From Halomonas cerina (GTDB taxonomy: Bacteria > Pseudomonadota > Gammaproteobacteria > Pseudomonadales > Halomonadaceae), in NCBI RefSeq assembly GCF_014192215.1, contig NZ_JACHXP010000003.1, forward strand, positions 237,789 to 301,788: a DNA stretch of 64,000 nucleotides, in the 5' to 3' direction. The notes beneath the pieces were generated by a model. That model was not told the origin of the DNA, ran no database searches, and saw only the letters and a program-made list of their open reading frames with translations. Made by a program: the position numbers and the translations under genes. The number at the start of each line of letters is the position of its first letter. Position 1 is the first letter of the stretch. Positions 18,225-27,367 of the stretch are shown here, one piece after another.

Positions 18225-19259
18225 TCAGCGGATGGTCTCGGTTTCGCGATAGACGCGCTCCAGGTCCAGGCTGGAGTGTTGACCCAGATCGTCGAAGTGC
18301 TCGGCGAGCCAGGCCTCGGTGGTCGTGCGCCCCAGGTCGTGAAGATGACACAAGAAGGCCCATTCGGCGTTGAGCTTGCTCGATACCGAGAGGTGCGACA
18401 GGACCTCGTCACCGCTGAGGTGGTGCAGGCGCGCCTCCTGATAGCAGCCGATATCGATGTCGTGATCGCCCAGCAGTTTCTGCAGCATCACGATCGTCCG
18501 CACTTCCTTGATCAGGGCCGTGTTGAAGGTGATCTCGTTGAGGCGGTTAAGGATCTCGGCAGCCGTCTGGGGCACCTCGCTGCGGTACATCGGCGTGATC
18601 TGCACCAGCAGGATGTCCCCGGCGCTGCAGTCGTAGAGCAGCGGTGTGAGCGTGGGGTTGCCGGTATAGCCGCCGTCCCAGTAGGCCTCGCCGTCGATCT
18701 CCACGGCCTGGAAGACGGTGGGCAGACAGGCCGAGGCCATCACCGCGTCGAGGCTCATCTCCTCACGACGGAACACCCGTTGCTTGCCGCTGCGCACGTT
18801 GGTGGCCGTGACGAAGAGCTCGAGATCCTGGCAGGCCCGGACCCGCGCGAAGTCGACGCGGCTGGCGACGATGTCGCGCAGCGGGTTGACGTCGAAGGGG
18901 TTGAACTGGTAGGGCGAGACGAGCCGGCTCATCAGGTCCATGGCGAGGTAACCGGGCGAGTAGTCGAGGCTCCAGTTGCCGGTCAGCATGTCCAGCGGGG
19001 TGCGGCGGATGGGGCTGGCCATGCCGGCCCGGCTCACCGCCTGCCAGAAGTCGCGCAGGGCCTGGCGCGCCGTGTGGCGGTCGCCGCGGGTCAGGGCATC
19101 GGCCATCACCACCCCGTTCATGGCCCCGGCACTGGTGCCGCTGATGGCCTCGATCTCGATGCGCTCGTCTTCCAGCAGCCGATCCAGCACGCCCCAGGTG
19201 AAGGCGCCGTGGGCGCCGCCGCCCTGCAGGGCGAGGTCGATACGCTTCTTTTCCGTCAT
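18225..19259 (-). CDS. Patatin-like phospholipase
   Basis: A 344-residue lipid acyl hydrolase of the patatin/RssA group. The oxyanion glycine motif GGGAHG is near residue 14, the nucleophile elbow GTSAG has its Ser near residue 43, and the second catalytic residue is in DGGYTGNP near residue 197, giving the Ser-Asp dyad. There is no signal peptide, so it acts in the cytoplasm or at the inner membrane face. Related proteins occur in polyhydroxyalkanoate and lipid turnover loci, but nothing adjacent confirms a pathway. A perfect 13-pair inverted repeat lies just upstream of the start. Confidence 0.9.
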   Translation of the reverse strand: MTEKKRIDLALQGGGAHGAFTWGVLDRLLEDERIEIEAISGTSAGAMNGVVMADALTRGDRHTARQALRDFWQAVSRAGMASPIRRTPLDMLTGNWSLDYSPGYLAMDLMSRLVSPYQFNPFDVNPLRDIVASRVDFARVRACQDLELFVTATNVRSGKQRVFRREEMSLDAVMASACLPTVFQAVEIDGEAYWDGGYTGNPTLTPLLYDCSAGDILLVQITPMYRSEVPQTAAEILNRLNEITFNTALIKEVRTIVMLQKLLGDHDIDIGCYQEARLHHLSGDEVLSHLSVSSKLNAEWAFLCHLHDLGRTTTEAWLAEHFDDLGQHSSLDLERVYRETETIR

Positions 19260-19276
19260 GTTCGCTCCCTTGCCAG

Positions 19277-19308
19277 GCTGCCTTGATGCATCGCAGCATC
19301 AAGGCAGC
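19277..19308. repeat. Perfect 13-bp inverted repeat upstream of the patatin gene
   Basis: GCTGCCTTGATGC (19277-19289) and GCATCAAGGCAGC (19296-19308) are separated by ATCGCA. It sits 18 bases upstream of the patatin start, in its leader or promoter, and could be an operator or an mRNA hairpin. No T tract follows. Confidence 0.6.
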
Positions 19309-19480
19309 ATAACGCCCGACGCAGGAAGCGACCAGCCGCAGGATGTCTCGGGGTGGGGCAGCCTGGCCCTGAGCCTATTTGCGTTACCTGCCGCCGCTGA
19401 TTAGTTTCAAGAGTGGGGCACACTCACGTCATGATCCTTGGAACCTCGCTCTCCTCCAAGCGAATCAGAGGGTAACGACA

Positions 19481-20488
19481 ATGAACATGCAACTTGGCAA
19501 ACGCCTGCTGATCGCGACCTGCGGTCTGTTGTTGACGACCACGATGGCCGCGGCCCAATCCACCACCTTCATCACCATCGGCTCCGGTTCCACGTCCGGC
19601 TTATATTATCCGACGGCGGTCGGCATCGCCAAGATACTCGGCGAGGCGGATGTCGGCCTGCGCGCCAACGCTCGCTCCACCGGTGCCTCGGTATTCAATG
19701 CCAATGCCATCGGCGAGGGCTCACTGCAGATGGGCATGATGCAGAACAACATCGCCCATTACGCCTATCACGGCACCGGTGTAAAAGCCTTCGAGAACAA
19801 CAGGATCGACAACCTGCGCGGCCTGATCAGCCTGTACCCCGAAGCCATCCATATCCTGGCGCGGGAGGATGCCGACATCGAGACCGTCGCCGACCTGGCC
19901 GGCAAGCGTGTCTATGTCGGTGATGTGGGCTCGGGCACCGAGCAGGATGCCATCAACATCATGGAAGTGTTCGGTGTGAGCCTCGATGACTTGCAGGCGA
20001 CGGTGCGTGGAAGCTCGGGCGATGCCGTCGGCCTGCTACGTGACGACAAGATCGCCGCGATGTTCTATACGGTGGGGCTGGGCTCGGCCGCGATTGTCGA
20101 GGCGGCCCAGACGGCGCCTGTCACGGTCATCTCGATCGCGGAAGATCCCCTCGCCCAGCTTCAGGACGAGTATGGTTTCTATACCCCCTTCACGATTCCC
20201 GGCGGGACCTACCCCGGTGTCGACGAGGACGTGAAGACGGTGACCCTGATGGCCATGCTCGGCGCCGACGCGGCATTGCCCGAGGAGGATGTCTACACCT
20301 TCATGAACACGGTGTTCAACGAGCACCTGGACGCCTTCTATAATGATGTCCAGAACCCCAACCTGGACGAATTCTTTACCGTCGAGAAGGGGATGGAGGG
20401 CATGTCCATCCCGCTGCATCCCGGCGCGGTCAAGTTCTTCAAGGAGCAGGGCGTCGAGATTCCCGATAACCTGATGCCGTCCGCCTGA
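19481..20488 (+). CDS. TAXI-family TRAP transporter solute-binding protein
   Basis: A 335-residue periplasmic protein with a cleavable signal peptide (hydrophobic residues 8-24, predicted cut near AAAQS). The mature start TTFITIGSGSTSGLYYP is characteristic of TAXI (TRAP-associated extracytoplasmic immunogenic) binding proteins. It delivers an organic anion, possibly glutamate or another dicarboxylate-like solute, to the membrane unit encoded next. The ATG at 19481 has AGAGGG upstream and starts the signal peptide; longer in-frame starts do not. A very stable hairpin separates it from the permease gene and could set the binding-protein to permease ratio. Confidence 0.92.
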   Translation: MNMQLGKRLLIATCGLLLTTTMAAAQSTTFITIGSGSTSGLYYPTAVGIAKILGEADVGLRANARSTGASVFNANAIGEGSLQMGMMQNNIAHYAYHGTGVKAFENNRIDNLRGLISLYPEAIHILAREDADIETVADLAGKRVYVGDVGSGTEQDAINIMEVFGVSLDDLQATVRGSSGDAVGLLRDDKIAAMFYTVGLGSAAIVEAAQTAPVTVISIAEDPLAQLQDEYGFYTPFTIPGGTYPGVDEDVKTVTLMAMLGADAALPEEDVYTFMNTVFNEHLDAFYNDVQNPNLDEFFTVEKGMEGMSIPLHPGAVKFFKEQGVEIPDNLMPSA

Positions 20489-20496
20489 GCCGCGGT

Positions 20497-20533
20497 CACC
20501 GCCATGCCCCACTCGCGGTGGGGCATGGCGGTG
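20497..20533. repeat. 16-bp perfect hairpin between TRAP binding protein and permease genes
   Basis: CACCGCCATGCCCCAC (20497-20512) pairs perfectly with GTGGGGCATGGCGGTG (20518-20533) around a five-base loop. It starts nine bases after the binding-protein stop. Its arm shares GCCATGCCCC with the hairpin at 54901-54929. Within an operon such a stem commonly stabilises the upstream mRNA or attenuates the downstream gene; that role is inferred. Confidence 0.75.
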
Positions 20534-20572
20534 GCGAAACGGTCCCGGCACGGGTCAGGGGAGCAGGGAACG

Positions 20573-22690
20573 ATGGCCGAGCAGCCCACCGAAGGCGGCG
20601 TCGGACCCGAAAAGGGGAGCGCCGAGGCACAGCGGGTCATCAAGGCGAGCGAATATGGGGCGCGAGCGCCGCGGCGGCCGTGGCTGCGCTGGCTGCTGAT
20701 CCTGATCGCGGTCGGCTGGAGCCTGTTCCAGCTTTACGCGACCTACTCCGGTGCCATCAGTCCGCAGAAGCTCGGCGCCATTCATCTGGCCTTCGGCTTC
20801 GCGCTGGCGTTTCTGGCCTATCCCCCCAAGCGGGGGGCCGTCGAGCACATTGCCTGGTACGACTGGCTGCTGGCCATCGCCGGGATCGCCACCGCGCTCT
20901 ATATCGTCGTCAATTATTACAATCTAATCGCGGTCCAGGGAGGCCTGCCGCTCACCCGCGATGTCTGGATGGGATCGGTCCTGCTGGTCATCCTGGCGTG
21001 CGCCGCCGCGCGTATCGTCGGCCTCGCCCTGCCGACCATCGCCGGTCTCGTCATCCTGTATGGCATTACCGGGCCCGCTGGCATCATCCCGCTGACCCCG
21101 CCCGACGTGATCTTCCTGCACAATGGCTATGATTGGCCACAGATCATCCAGCAACTCTATATCACGACCGAGGGCATCTGGGGCACGCCCATCCAGGTGT
21201 CGGCGTCCTTCGTGTTCCTGTTCGTGCTGTTCGGGGCGCTGCTGGACCGGGCCGGTGCGGGACAGTATTTCGTGGATCTGGCCTACAGCGGTCTCGGCGC
21301 CTATCGCGGGGGGCCGGCCAAGGCCGCGGTGGTCGCAAGCCTCTTGACGGGCATCGTCTCCGGCTCCTCGACCGCCAATACCGTGACCACGGGCACCTTC
21401 ACCATTCCGCTGATGAAGCGGATCGGCTACCCGGCCGTCAAGGCCGGTGCCATCGAGTGTGCGGCATCCACCAATGGCCAGCTGATGCCGCCGATCATGG
21501 GCGCCGCCGCCTTCATCATGGCGACCTTTTTGAACCTTCCTTACTCCCAGCTCATCCTCTATGCCTTCGTACCGGCGTTGCTGGCCTATATGGGCCTGGT
21601 ATTCACCGTGCACCTGGAGGCGCTGAAGCTCAACCTGGCCGGTGTCCCCAGGGCCGAACTACCGCCCTTCTGGCCGACCTTCTTGAAGGGCGCCCATTAC
21701 CTGATCCCGGTGGCCTTCCTGCTCTACGAGCTCATGTGGGTCCAGCTCACCCCGGAACGTAGTGTGCTGAACGCCTTGGTCGTGTTGATACTGCTGATCC
21801 TCGCCCAGGAGGCCTGCCGTGGTGTGCGCGCCAGACACGGGGGGTGGAGGGGAGGGATGCGTGGCCTGTGGCGGGGGGGCCACCTGGTCTTCCAAGGGTT
21901 GGAGCAGGGGGGACGCAACATGACCACCATCGCCATCGCGACCGCGGCCGCTGGCATCATCGTCGGCATGGTCACCATGACCAATCTGGGCTATGGCCTG
22001 ACCCAGGTCATCGGCGTGCTCTCCCAGGGCCATATCTGGCTGGTCTTGATCCTGGCGGCGGTGACATCGCTGCTTCTCGGCATTGGCCTGCCCACTACCG
22101 CCAACTATGTCGTGATGGCGGCGCTCGTGGCGCCGGTGATCGCCAACCTGGCCGGCGATATCGGCATGGCCGTACCGATGGTCGCCATTCACCTGTTTGT
22201 GTTCTATTTCGGCATCCTCGCTGATGATACCCCGCCGGTGGGGCTGGCGGCCTATGCGGCTGCGGCCATCTCCCGGGCCGACCCGGTACACACCGGCGTG
22301 CAGGGCTTCATCTATGACCTGCGCACCGTCATTCTGCCGTTCATGTTCTTCTTCAATCCGGAGCTGATCCTGCACGTGGAGAGCTGGTACCGGGGCGTCT
22401 GGGTCGTCTTCACTGCGGCGACCGGCATGCTGGCCTTCGTCGCCGCGACGCAGGGCTATCTGGTAACCCGGATGCACTGGTACGAACGCCTGCTGGTGCT
22501 GGGGGGTGCGCTGATGATGATCAAGCCGGGGCTGACCACCGACCTTCCCGGACTGGCCCTGCTGGGGCTGGTGTTTCTCTTTCACCGCCATCGCTCCATC
22601 GCCGCCGGTGGGCCCTCGTCCCTCTTCGGCCGGGGCAGTTACCCGGCGGCGCAACACAGCGACAGAAGCCCCCCTCGGTCGCGGCGATGA
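20573..22690 (+). CDS. TRAP transporter fused 4TM/12TM permease (DctQM type)
   Basis: A 705-residue inner-membrane protein in which the small DctQ-like and large DctM-like parts are fused, as is usual with TAXI binding proteins. It has many hydrophobic helices. Typical DctM segments are SGSSTANTVTTGTFTIPLM, AASTNGQLMPPIMGAAAF, GIGLPTTANYV and FYFGILADDTPPVGLAAYAA. Transport is driven by the Na+ or H+ gradient. ATG 20573 follows GGGGAGCAGGGAACG and is preferred over a start at 20504, which lies inside the hairpin. It forms an operon with the upstream binding-protein gene. Confidence 0.92.
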   Translation: MAEQPTEGGVGPEKGSAEAQRVIKASEYGARAPRRPWLRWLLILIAVGWSLFQLYATYSGAISPQKLGAIHLAFGFALAFLAYPPKRGAVEHIAWYDWLLAIAGIATALYIVVNYYNLIAVQGGLPLTRDVWMGSVLLVILACAAARIVGLALPTIAGLVILYGITGPAGIIPLTPPDVIFLHNGYDWPQIIQQLYITTEGIWGTPIQVSASFVFLFVLFGALLDRAGAGQYFVDLAYSGLGAYRGGPAKAAVVASLLTGIVSGSSTANTVTTGTFTIPLMKRIGYPAVKAGAIECAASTNGQLMPPIMGAAAFIMATFLNLPYSQLILYAFVPALLAYMGLVFTVHLEALKLNLAGVPRAELPPFWPTFLKGAHYLIPVAFLLYELMWVQLTPERSVLNALVVLILLILAQEACRGVRARHGGWRGGMRGLWRGGHLVFQGLEQGGRNMTTIAIATAAAGIIVGMVTMTNLGYGLTQVIGVLSQGHIWLVLILAAVTSLLLGIGLPTTANYVVMAALVAPVIANLAGDIGMAVPMVAIHLFVFYFGILADDTPPVGLAAYAAAAISRADPVHTGVQGFIYDLRTVILPFMFFFNPELILHVESWYRGVWVVFTAATGMLAFVAATQGYLVTRMHWYERLLVLGGALMMIKPGLTTDLPGLALLGLVFLFHRHRSIAAGGPSSLFGRGSYPAAQHSDRSPPRSRR

Positions 22691-22800
22691 ACCTGACCGC
22701 GGAGGCACACAGCGGCAGGGGGGCGCGTTCCCGGATGGCGATGTTCCCGAGTGGCCCCGCAAGGGAGTAGAGGCCGGTGTCGTCCGGATGGCCGGTACCT

Positions 22801-23205
22801 TCAGCGGACGTCGATCACCACCCGGTCGCCGTCGAAGCACACCGGCCAGGTGCGCAGCTTGACGGCATCGTCCTCCAGGCACTGGCCATCGGTGAGCCGG
22901 AAGTGCTGCTTGTGGAGCGGCGAGGCCACCACGGGCTCGCCTTGGATATCACCGACGATGCCGCGGGCGATGACGTTGGCCCCCGAGAAGGGATCGCGAT
23001 GGTCCACGGCGTAGAGCTCGGTGGCGTGGCCGGCCTCTGCCGGCGTGTTCGGGCCGCAGGGAAGATAGAACAGCGCCATCTGGACCGGCCCCTCGCTCGT
23101 CTCGATCCAGGCGGCGACGCCGGAGAAGGGCACCAGATCGGCCTTGTTACACAGGGTCTGCCAGGTCTGGGTCATGGTCGGGGCTTCTGCGGTTGCGGTG
23201 GTCAT
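22801..23205 (-). CDS. nirD: Assimilatory nitrite reductase small subunit
   Basis: A 134-residue Rieske-fold protein that partners NirB in NADH-dependent reduction of nitrite to ammonium in the cytoplasm. The NirD-specific segment AVDHRDPFSGANVIARG and the later VASPLHKQHFRL are present. As in other NirD proteins the Cys/His ligands of a true Rieske cluster are absent. ATG 23205 is preceded by GAGGAG. It lies about 200 bases downstream of nirB on the same strand, and the gap carries REP-like repeats. Confidence 0.92.
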   Translation of the reverse strand: MTTATAEAPTMTQTWQTLCNKADLVPFSGVAAWIETSEGPVQMALFYLPCGPNTPAEAGHATELYAVDHRDPFSGANVIARGIVGDIQGEPVVASPLHKQHFRLTDGQCLEDDAVKLRTWPVCFDGDRVVIDVR

Positions 23206-23276
23206 GGAAAACTCCTCTGGTTGACGATTCTGCCGGAACAGGGCCCGAGGGGCCTGCCGAAGGAAGGTGGGAGTCA

Positions 23277-23370
23277 GTAGGTCGGATAAGCCGAAGGCGC
23301 ATCCGACGTGGCGGAGACGCTGTCGACCTGGTCTGTCGGGTGCGCTCGCAAGCTCGCTTACCCGACCTAC
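23277..23370. repeat. Pair of REP-like palindromic elements in inverted orientation
   Basis: Element 1 (23277-23307) begins GTAGGTCGGAT and ends ATCCGAC; element 2 (23335-23370) begins GTCGGGT and ends ACCCGACCTAC. Each can fold on itself, and together the outer GTAGGTCGG / CCGACCTAC ends form an inverted pair. The arrangement resembles enterobacterial and pseudomonad REP/BIME units. It lies in the nirB-nirD gap. Confidence 0.6.
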
Positions 23371-23406
23371 ACGACTCGTATCGCTTTTCCTCTGGCAGGG
23401 GCAATG

Positions 23407-25911
23407 TCAGGCGGGCCGCAGCTGTCCACGCTCCTCGGTGACGATGATGTCCGGATCGGGGCGTGCGTCGTTGACGAAGCTGCGAAAGCGCTTGAGCTTC
23501 TCCGGATCCTGGATGGCATCCGCCCACTCGCACGCGTAGTTGTCGATGACGGTCTGCATCTGCGCCTCGAGCTCCTCATTGATCCCCAGGCTGTCCTCGA
23601 GCACCACCTCCTTGAGGTAGTCCAGGCCACCTTCGAGGTTCTCGCGCCATACCGAGGTGCGCTGCAGGCGGTCGGCGGTACGCACGTAGAACATCAGGAA
23701 ACGGTCGATGATCTTGATCAGCTGCTCGTCGTCCAGGTCGGTGGCGAAGAGCTCGGCGTGGCGCGGGCGCATGCCGCCGTTGCCGCACACGTAGAGATTC
23801 CAGCCGTGCTCGGTGGCGATCACCCCGACGTCCTTGCTCTGGGCCTCGGCGCACTCGCGGGTGCAGCCGGAGACCGCGAACTTGAGCTTGTGCGGCGAGC
23901 GCAAGCCCTTGTAGCGGTGCTCGAGCCGGATCGCCATGCCCACGCTGTCCTGCACGCCGTAGCGGCACCAGGTGCTGCCCACGCAGGACTTCACGGTGCG
24001 CACCGACTTGCCATAGGCGTGACCGGTTTCGAAGCCGGCCGCGATCAGCTCGCCCCAGATGTCGGGCAGGTCCTCGAGGCGGGCGCCGAACAGGTCGATG
24101 CGCTGGCCGCCGGTGATCTTGGTGTAGAGGTCGTACTTCTGGGCCACCTGGCCCAGCACCACCAGCTTGTCCGGGGTGATCTCGCCGCCGGCGACACGCG
24201 GCACCACCGAGTAGGTGCCGTTCTTCTGCATGTTGGCCATGAAGGTGTCGTTGGTGTCCTGCAGCGGGATATGCGCGGCGTCGGTGATCGGCTCGTTGAA
24301 GCAGGAGGCCAGGATCGAGGCCGCCGCCGGCTTGCAGATGTCGCAACCCAGGCCCTGTCCGTGCTTGCCGATCAGCTCGCCGAAGGTCTTGATTCCCTCG
24401 ACGCGAACGATGTCGTAAAGCTCCTGGCGGGTGTGGGCGAAGTGCTCGCAGATCGACTGGTCGACCTCCACGCCGCGGGCCTCCAGCTCGTGGTCGACCA
24501 CGCTCTTGAGCAGGGCCGCGCAGCCGCCGCAGCCGGTGCTCGCCTTGGTCTCGGCCTTGACGGCGCCCAGGTCGGTGGCGCCGGCGTCGAGGGTCGCGCA
24601 GATCGACCCCTTGGTGACGTTGTGGCACGAGCAGATGGTCGCGCCCTCGGGCAGGGCGTCGGCGCCCAGGGTCGGCGCCCCCTCGGTAGCGGGCAGGATC
24701 AGCGCGGCCGGGTCCTCGGGCAGCTCCAGGCCGTTGCTGTAGTACTGCATCAGGGTGTCGTAGGTGGCGTTGTCGCCCACCAGCATGGCGCCGAGCAGCT
24801 TCCTGCCGTCGCTGGAGACCACCAGCTTGCGGTATTCCTGCTTGATCTCGTCCAGGTAGCGGAACAGCCGCGCGCCGGGATTCTGGTTGCCGTGGGCGTC
24901 GCCGATGGCGCCCACGTCGACGCCGAGCAGCTTGAGCTTGGTGCTCATGTCGGCGCCCGCGAAGGTCAGCTCGCCACCCAGCAGGGTGTCGGCGGCGGCC
25001 TTGGCCATCTGGTAGCCGGGGGCCACCAGGCCGAAGATGCTGTTGTTCCACAGCGCCACCTCGCCGATGGCCAGGATCGCCGGGTCGCTGGTCAGGCAGC
25101 GGTCGTCGATCACCACGCCGCCGCGCTCGCCCATCTCCAGGGCGGCGTCCCGGGCCAGTTCGTCGCGGGGACGGATACCGGCGGAGAACACGATCAGGTC
25201 GGTCTCCAGCACCTTGTCGTCCTGGAAGACCATGCGGTGGAAGCTGGCCTCGCCGTCCTCGATATGCTGGGTGGCCCGGCCGGTCAGCACCTGGACGCCC
25301 AGGGCCTCGATCTTCTCGCGCAGCAGCTCGCCGCCCTCGGCGTCGACCTGCATCGGCATCAGGCGGGGGGCGAACTCGACCACCGCGGTGTCGAGATCGA
25401 GGCCGCGCAGGGCGTTGGCGGCCTCCAGGCCCAGCAGGCCGCCGCCGACCACCACGCCGGTGGTGGCCGTCTCGGCCGCGGCGCGGATGGCATCGAGGTC
25501 GTCCAGGGTGCGGTAGACCAGGCAGTTGTCGCGGTCGTTGCCGGGAATCGGCGGCACGAAGGGGTAGGAGCCGGTGGCCAGCACGACCCGATCGTAGGCG
25601 TAGCGGCCGGCCTCGGTGACCACCTCGCCGGCATCGCGGTCGAGGGCGGTCACCGCCTCGTTCAGGCGCAGCTCGATGCCGTTCTCGGCATAGAGGTCGG
25701 CGTCGCACATGGCCAGCGACTGGGCGTCCCGACCACTGAAATACTCGGACAGGTGGACGCGATCGTAGGCACGGTGACGCTCCTCGCCGAAGACCGTGAT
25801 GCAGTACCGATCGGTGGCACCCCGTTCGATGAGCTGCTCGACCAGGTGGTGGCCGACCATGCCGTTACCGATGATGATCAGGTGGTGTTTCTCGGAATGG
25901 GGCGTGTTCAT
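23407..25911 (-). CDS. nirB: Assimilatory nitrite reductase large subunit (NADH, siroheme)
   Basis: An 834-residue cytoplasmic enzyme reducing nitrite to ammonium. Domain order is: FAD/NAD-binding pyridine nucleotide reductase (about residues 1-330, first motif IIGNGMVG); a BFD-like 2Fe-2S region (ICSCHNVTKG and CGGCAALL, with a further CDIC); a ferredoxin-like half domain; and the siroheme/4Fe-4S domain with CVGSTWC and SGCTRECAEAQ carrying the four cluster cysteines. Length and order match the NirB family. It overlaps the upstream reductase gene by four bases and is followed by nirD. Confidence 0.95.
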   Translation of the reverse strand: MNTPHSEKHHLIIIGNGMVGHHLVEQLIERGATDRYCITVFGEERHRAYDRVHLSEYFSGRDAQSLAMCDADLYAENGIELRLNEAVTALDRDAGEVVTEAGRYAYDRVVLATGSYPFVPPIPGNDRDNCLVYRTLDDLDAIRAAAETATTGVVVGGGLLGLEAANALRGLDLDTAVVEFAPRLMPMQVDAEGGELLREKIEALGVQVLTGRATQHIEDGEASFHRMVFQDDKVLETDLIVFSAGIRPRDELARDAALEMGERGGVVIDDRCLTSDPAILAIGEVALWNNSIFGLVAPGYQMAKAAADTLLGGELTFAGADMSTKLKLLGVDVGAIGDAHGNQNPGARLFRYLDEIKQEYRKLVVSSDGRKLLGAMLVGDNATYDTLMQYYSNGLELPEDPAALILPATEGAPTLGADALPEGATICSCHNVTKGSICATLDAGATDLGAVKAETKASTGCGGCAALLKSVVDHELEARGVEVDQSICEHFAHTRQELYDIVRVEGIKTFGELIGKHGQGLGCDICKPAAASILASCFNEPITDAAHIPLQDTNDTFMANMQKNGTYSVVPRVAGGEITPDKLVVLGQVAQKYDLYTKITGGQRIDLFGARLEDLPDIWGELIAAGFETGHAYGKSVRTVKSCVGSTWCRYGVQDSVGMAIRLEHRYKGLRSPHKLKFAVSGCTRECAEAQSKDVGVIATEHGWNLYVCGNGGMRPRHAELFATDLDDEQLIKIIDRFLMFYVRTADRLQRTSVWRENLEGGLDYLKEVVLEDSLGINEELEAQMQTVIDNYACEWADAIQDPEKLKRFRSFVNDARPDPDIIVTEERGQLRPA

Positions 25912-27224
25912 GCGGCCTCCTTCTCGGGGCTATCGGTGTCTCGGAGAGGGGTCTCGTGCTCGGCGAGCAGGGCCTCGACGTCGGCCTGGCCGAGGGCCAG
26001 GGCCTGCCGGGCGGCGTCCAGTCGGGTGCCGGCCCGGGCCTGGGTGAAGAGCCAGGGCCCCATGGCGGTGTCGCCATAGAGCACGGCACCCTCCAGGCGG
26101 CCGTCGCGCAGCAGCAGGCGGCGGTATTCGCCCTGCTGCGGGTCGTGATAGGTCAGGGCCTCCTGGCCCGGCGCGGCCTCGGTGGGGCCGAAGGCATAGA
26201 GGGACACGCCGCCGACCTTGAGCTTGGTGGCCGTCGGGGCGTCAACGAAGCCCGCCGTCGCTTCCCCGGACAGGTGACGGGCCAGCACCTCGACCTGCTG
26301 CCAGATCGGCTCGACCAGCCCGAAGGTGCGGGTCCCGACCTGGCAGCACTCGCCGAGGGCATGGATGGCCGGGTCGGAGGTGGTCAGCCAGGCATCGACC
26401 CGGATGGCGCGGTCGCAGGCCAGGCCGGCCTCCCGGCCGAGCTCGGCGTTGGGCGTGATGCCGGCGGCGATGACCACGCGATCGGCGGGCAGTCGCTCCC
26501 CCGAGGCCAGGCGTGCGGCCGCGACATGGCCGTGGCCGTCGTCCTCCAGGGCGGCCAGTTCGACGCCGGTGGCGATCTCCAGCCCGCGGCCCTCCAGCTC
26601 GCGGCGCAGCAGCGTCGCGGCGGTGGCATCGAGCTGGCGGTTCATCAGGCGCTCGCTGCGCTGGAGCACGCGAGCCCGCATGCCGCGCTGACGCAGGCCC
26701 TCGGCGGCCTCCAGGCCCAGCAGGCCGCCGCCGACCACCAGGCCGCGGCCACCGCGCTGCGCGGCCTCGGCCAGGGCCTCGGCGTCGTCCAGATCACGGA
26801 AGCCGCCGACGCCGGCCAGCTCGATGCCCGGCACCGGCGGCAGGGAGGTACGCGATCCCGTGGCCAGTACCAGCCGGTCATAGGCGATGGCCTCGCCGCG
26901 TTCGGTCAGCACCCGGCGCCGGGCTCGGTCGATCCGGGTCACCCGCTCGCCGAGCCGGGTGCTCAGGGCGATGCCGGCCTGGCCGGCGATCTCGGGCAGG
27001 CGCAGGTCGTCATGGGTCATGTCGCCGGCCAGCCAGGGCGAGAGCAGGATGCGGTTGTAGGCCGGGCAGCGCTCCTCGCCGATCACGGTGATGCGGCGCG
27101 GCGCGGCGGCCTGGCGCACGAGCGTCTCGACCAGGCGCTGGGTGGCCATGCCGTTGCCGACGATCACCAGGTGCTCGATGGGATGCTGGGGCGAGACGGG
27201 TCTGGGAAGGGCATCGGGGCACAT
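25908..27224 (-). CDS. FAD/NAD(P)H oxidoreductase, probable electron-transfer subunit of assimilatory nitrate reductase
   Basis: A 438-residue flavoprotein resembling the N-terminal half of NirB. The FAD motif is VIVGNGMATQR, the NAD motif is VVGGGLLGLEAAEGL and there is a late GECC-containing FAD segment. In Klebsiella (NasC) and Bacillus (NasB) such proteins feed NADH electrons to the nitrate reductase, which is the probable role here. It is the first gene of the nirBD operon. AGGAGGT lies six bases before ATG 27224. The leader upstream carries a sigma-54-like promoter, an ANTAR-like hairpin and a terminator, so expression should depend on nitrogen limitation and nitrate through NasT. Confidence 0.85.
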   Translation of the reverse strand: MCPDALPRPVSPQHPIEHLVIVGNGMATQRLVETLVRQAAAPRRITVIGEERCPAYNRILLSPWLAGDMTHDDLRLPEIAGQAGIALSTRLGERVTRIDRARRRVLTERGEAIAYDRLVLATGSRTSLPPVPGIELAGVGGFRDLDDAEALAEAAQRGGRGLVVGGGLLGLEAAEGLRQRGMRARVLQRSERLMNRQLDATAATLLRRELEGRGLEIATGVELAALEDDGHGHVAAARLASGERLPADRVVIAAGITPNAELGREAGLACDRAIRVDAWLTTSDPAIHALGECCQVGTRTFGLVEPIWQQVEVLARHLSGEATAGFVDAPTATKLKVGGVSLYAFGPTEAAPGQEALTYHDPQQGEYRRLLLRDGRLEGAVLYGDTAMGPWLFTQARAGTRLDAARQALALGQADVEALLAEHETPLRDTDSPEKEAA

Positions 27225-27246
27225 GTCGAAACCTCCTGAAACGCGA

Positions 27247-27291
27247 AAGACGCCTCGGCACCCCCTGGCATCGGGGGCGCGGAGACGTCTT
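27247..27291 (-). terminator. Leader terminator upstream of the nirBD operon
   Basis: On the minus strand, AAGACG pairs with CGTCTT and the stem continues inward with few mismatches to CCCCC/GGGGG. The long hairpin is followed by TTCGCGTTT. It lies between the putative promoter and the first structural gene, the place of the conditional terminator in NasT/NasR-controlled operons. Confidence 0.6.
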
Positions 27292-27308
27292 CGTCTGGAA
27301 TTCGGTGG

Positions 27309-27326
27309 GCGATCGCCGTTGATCGC
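27309..27326 (-). promoter_or_regulatory. ANTAR-type hexaloop hairpin in the nirBD leader
   Basis: On the minus strand, GCGATC and GATCGC enclose the six-base loop AACGGC. A at loop position 1 and G at position 4 are the bases conserved in RNA targets of ANTAR antiterminators. It precedes the leader terminator by 17 bases. A second flanking hairpin is not clear here. The same loop sequence, AACGGC, occurs in the nasA leader. Confidence 0.55.
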
Positions 27327-27367
27327 GAGGGAGAGGCCTGGGGGCCCGCTCCGGTTACTTACAGGCT

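Noticed and set aside
19277..19308. Hairpin with loop ATCGCA (A1, G4) considered as a third ANTAR target
   Set aside because: The loop fits by chance, but the stem is too long and perfect, no terminator follows, and the genes nearby (patatin, TRAP-TAXI) are not nitrate-related.
23308..26079. Very long plus-strand open frame (923 codons) opposite nirB
   Set aside because: It is a shadow of the high-GC nirB and reductase genes; the product is Ala/Gly/His-rich with no domain, and the opposite strand has clear NirB motifs.
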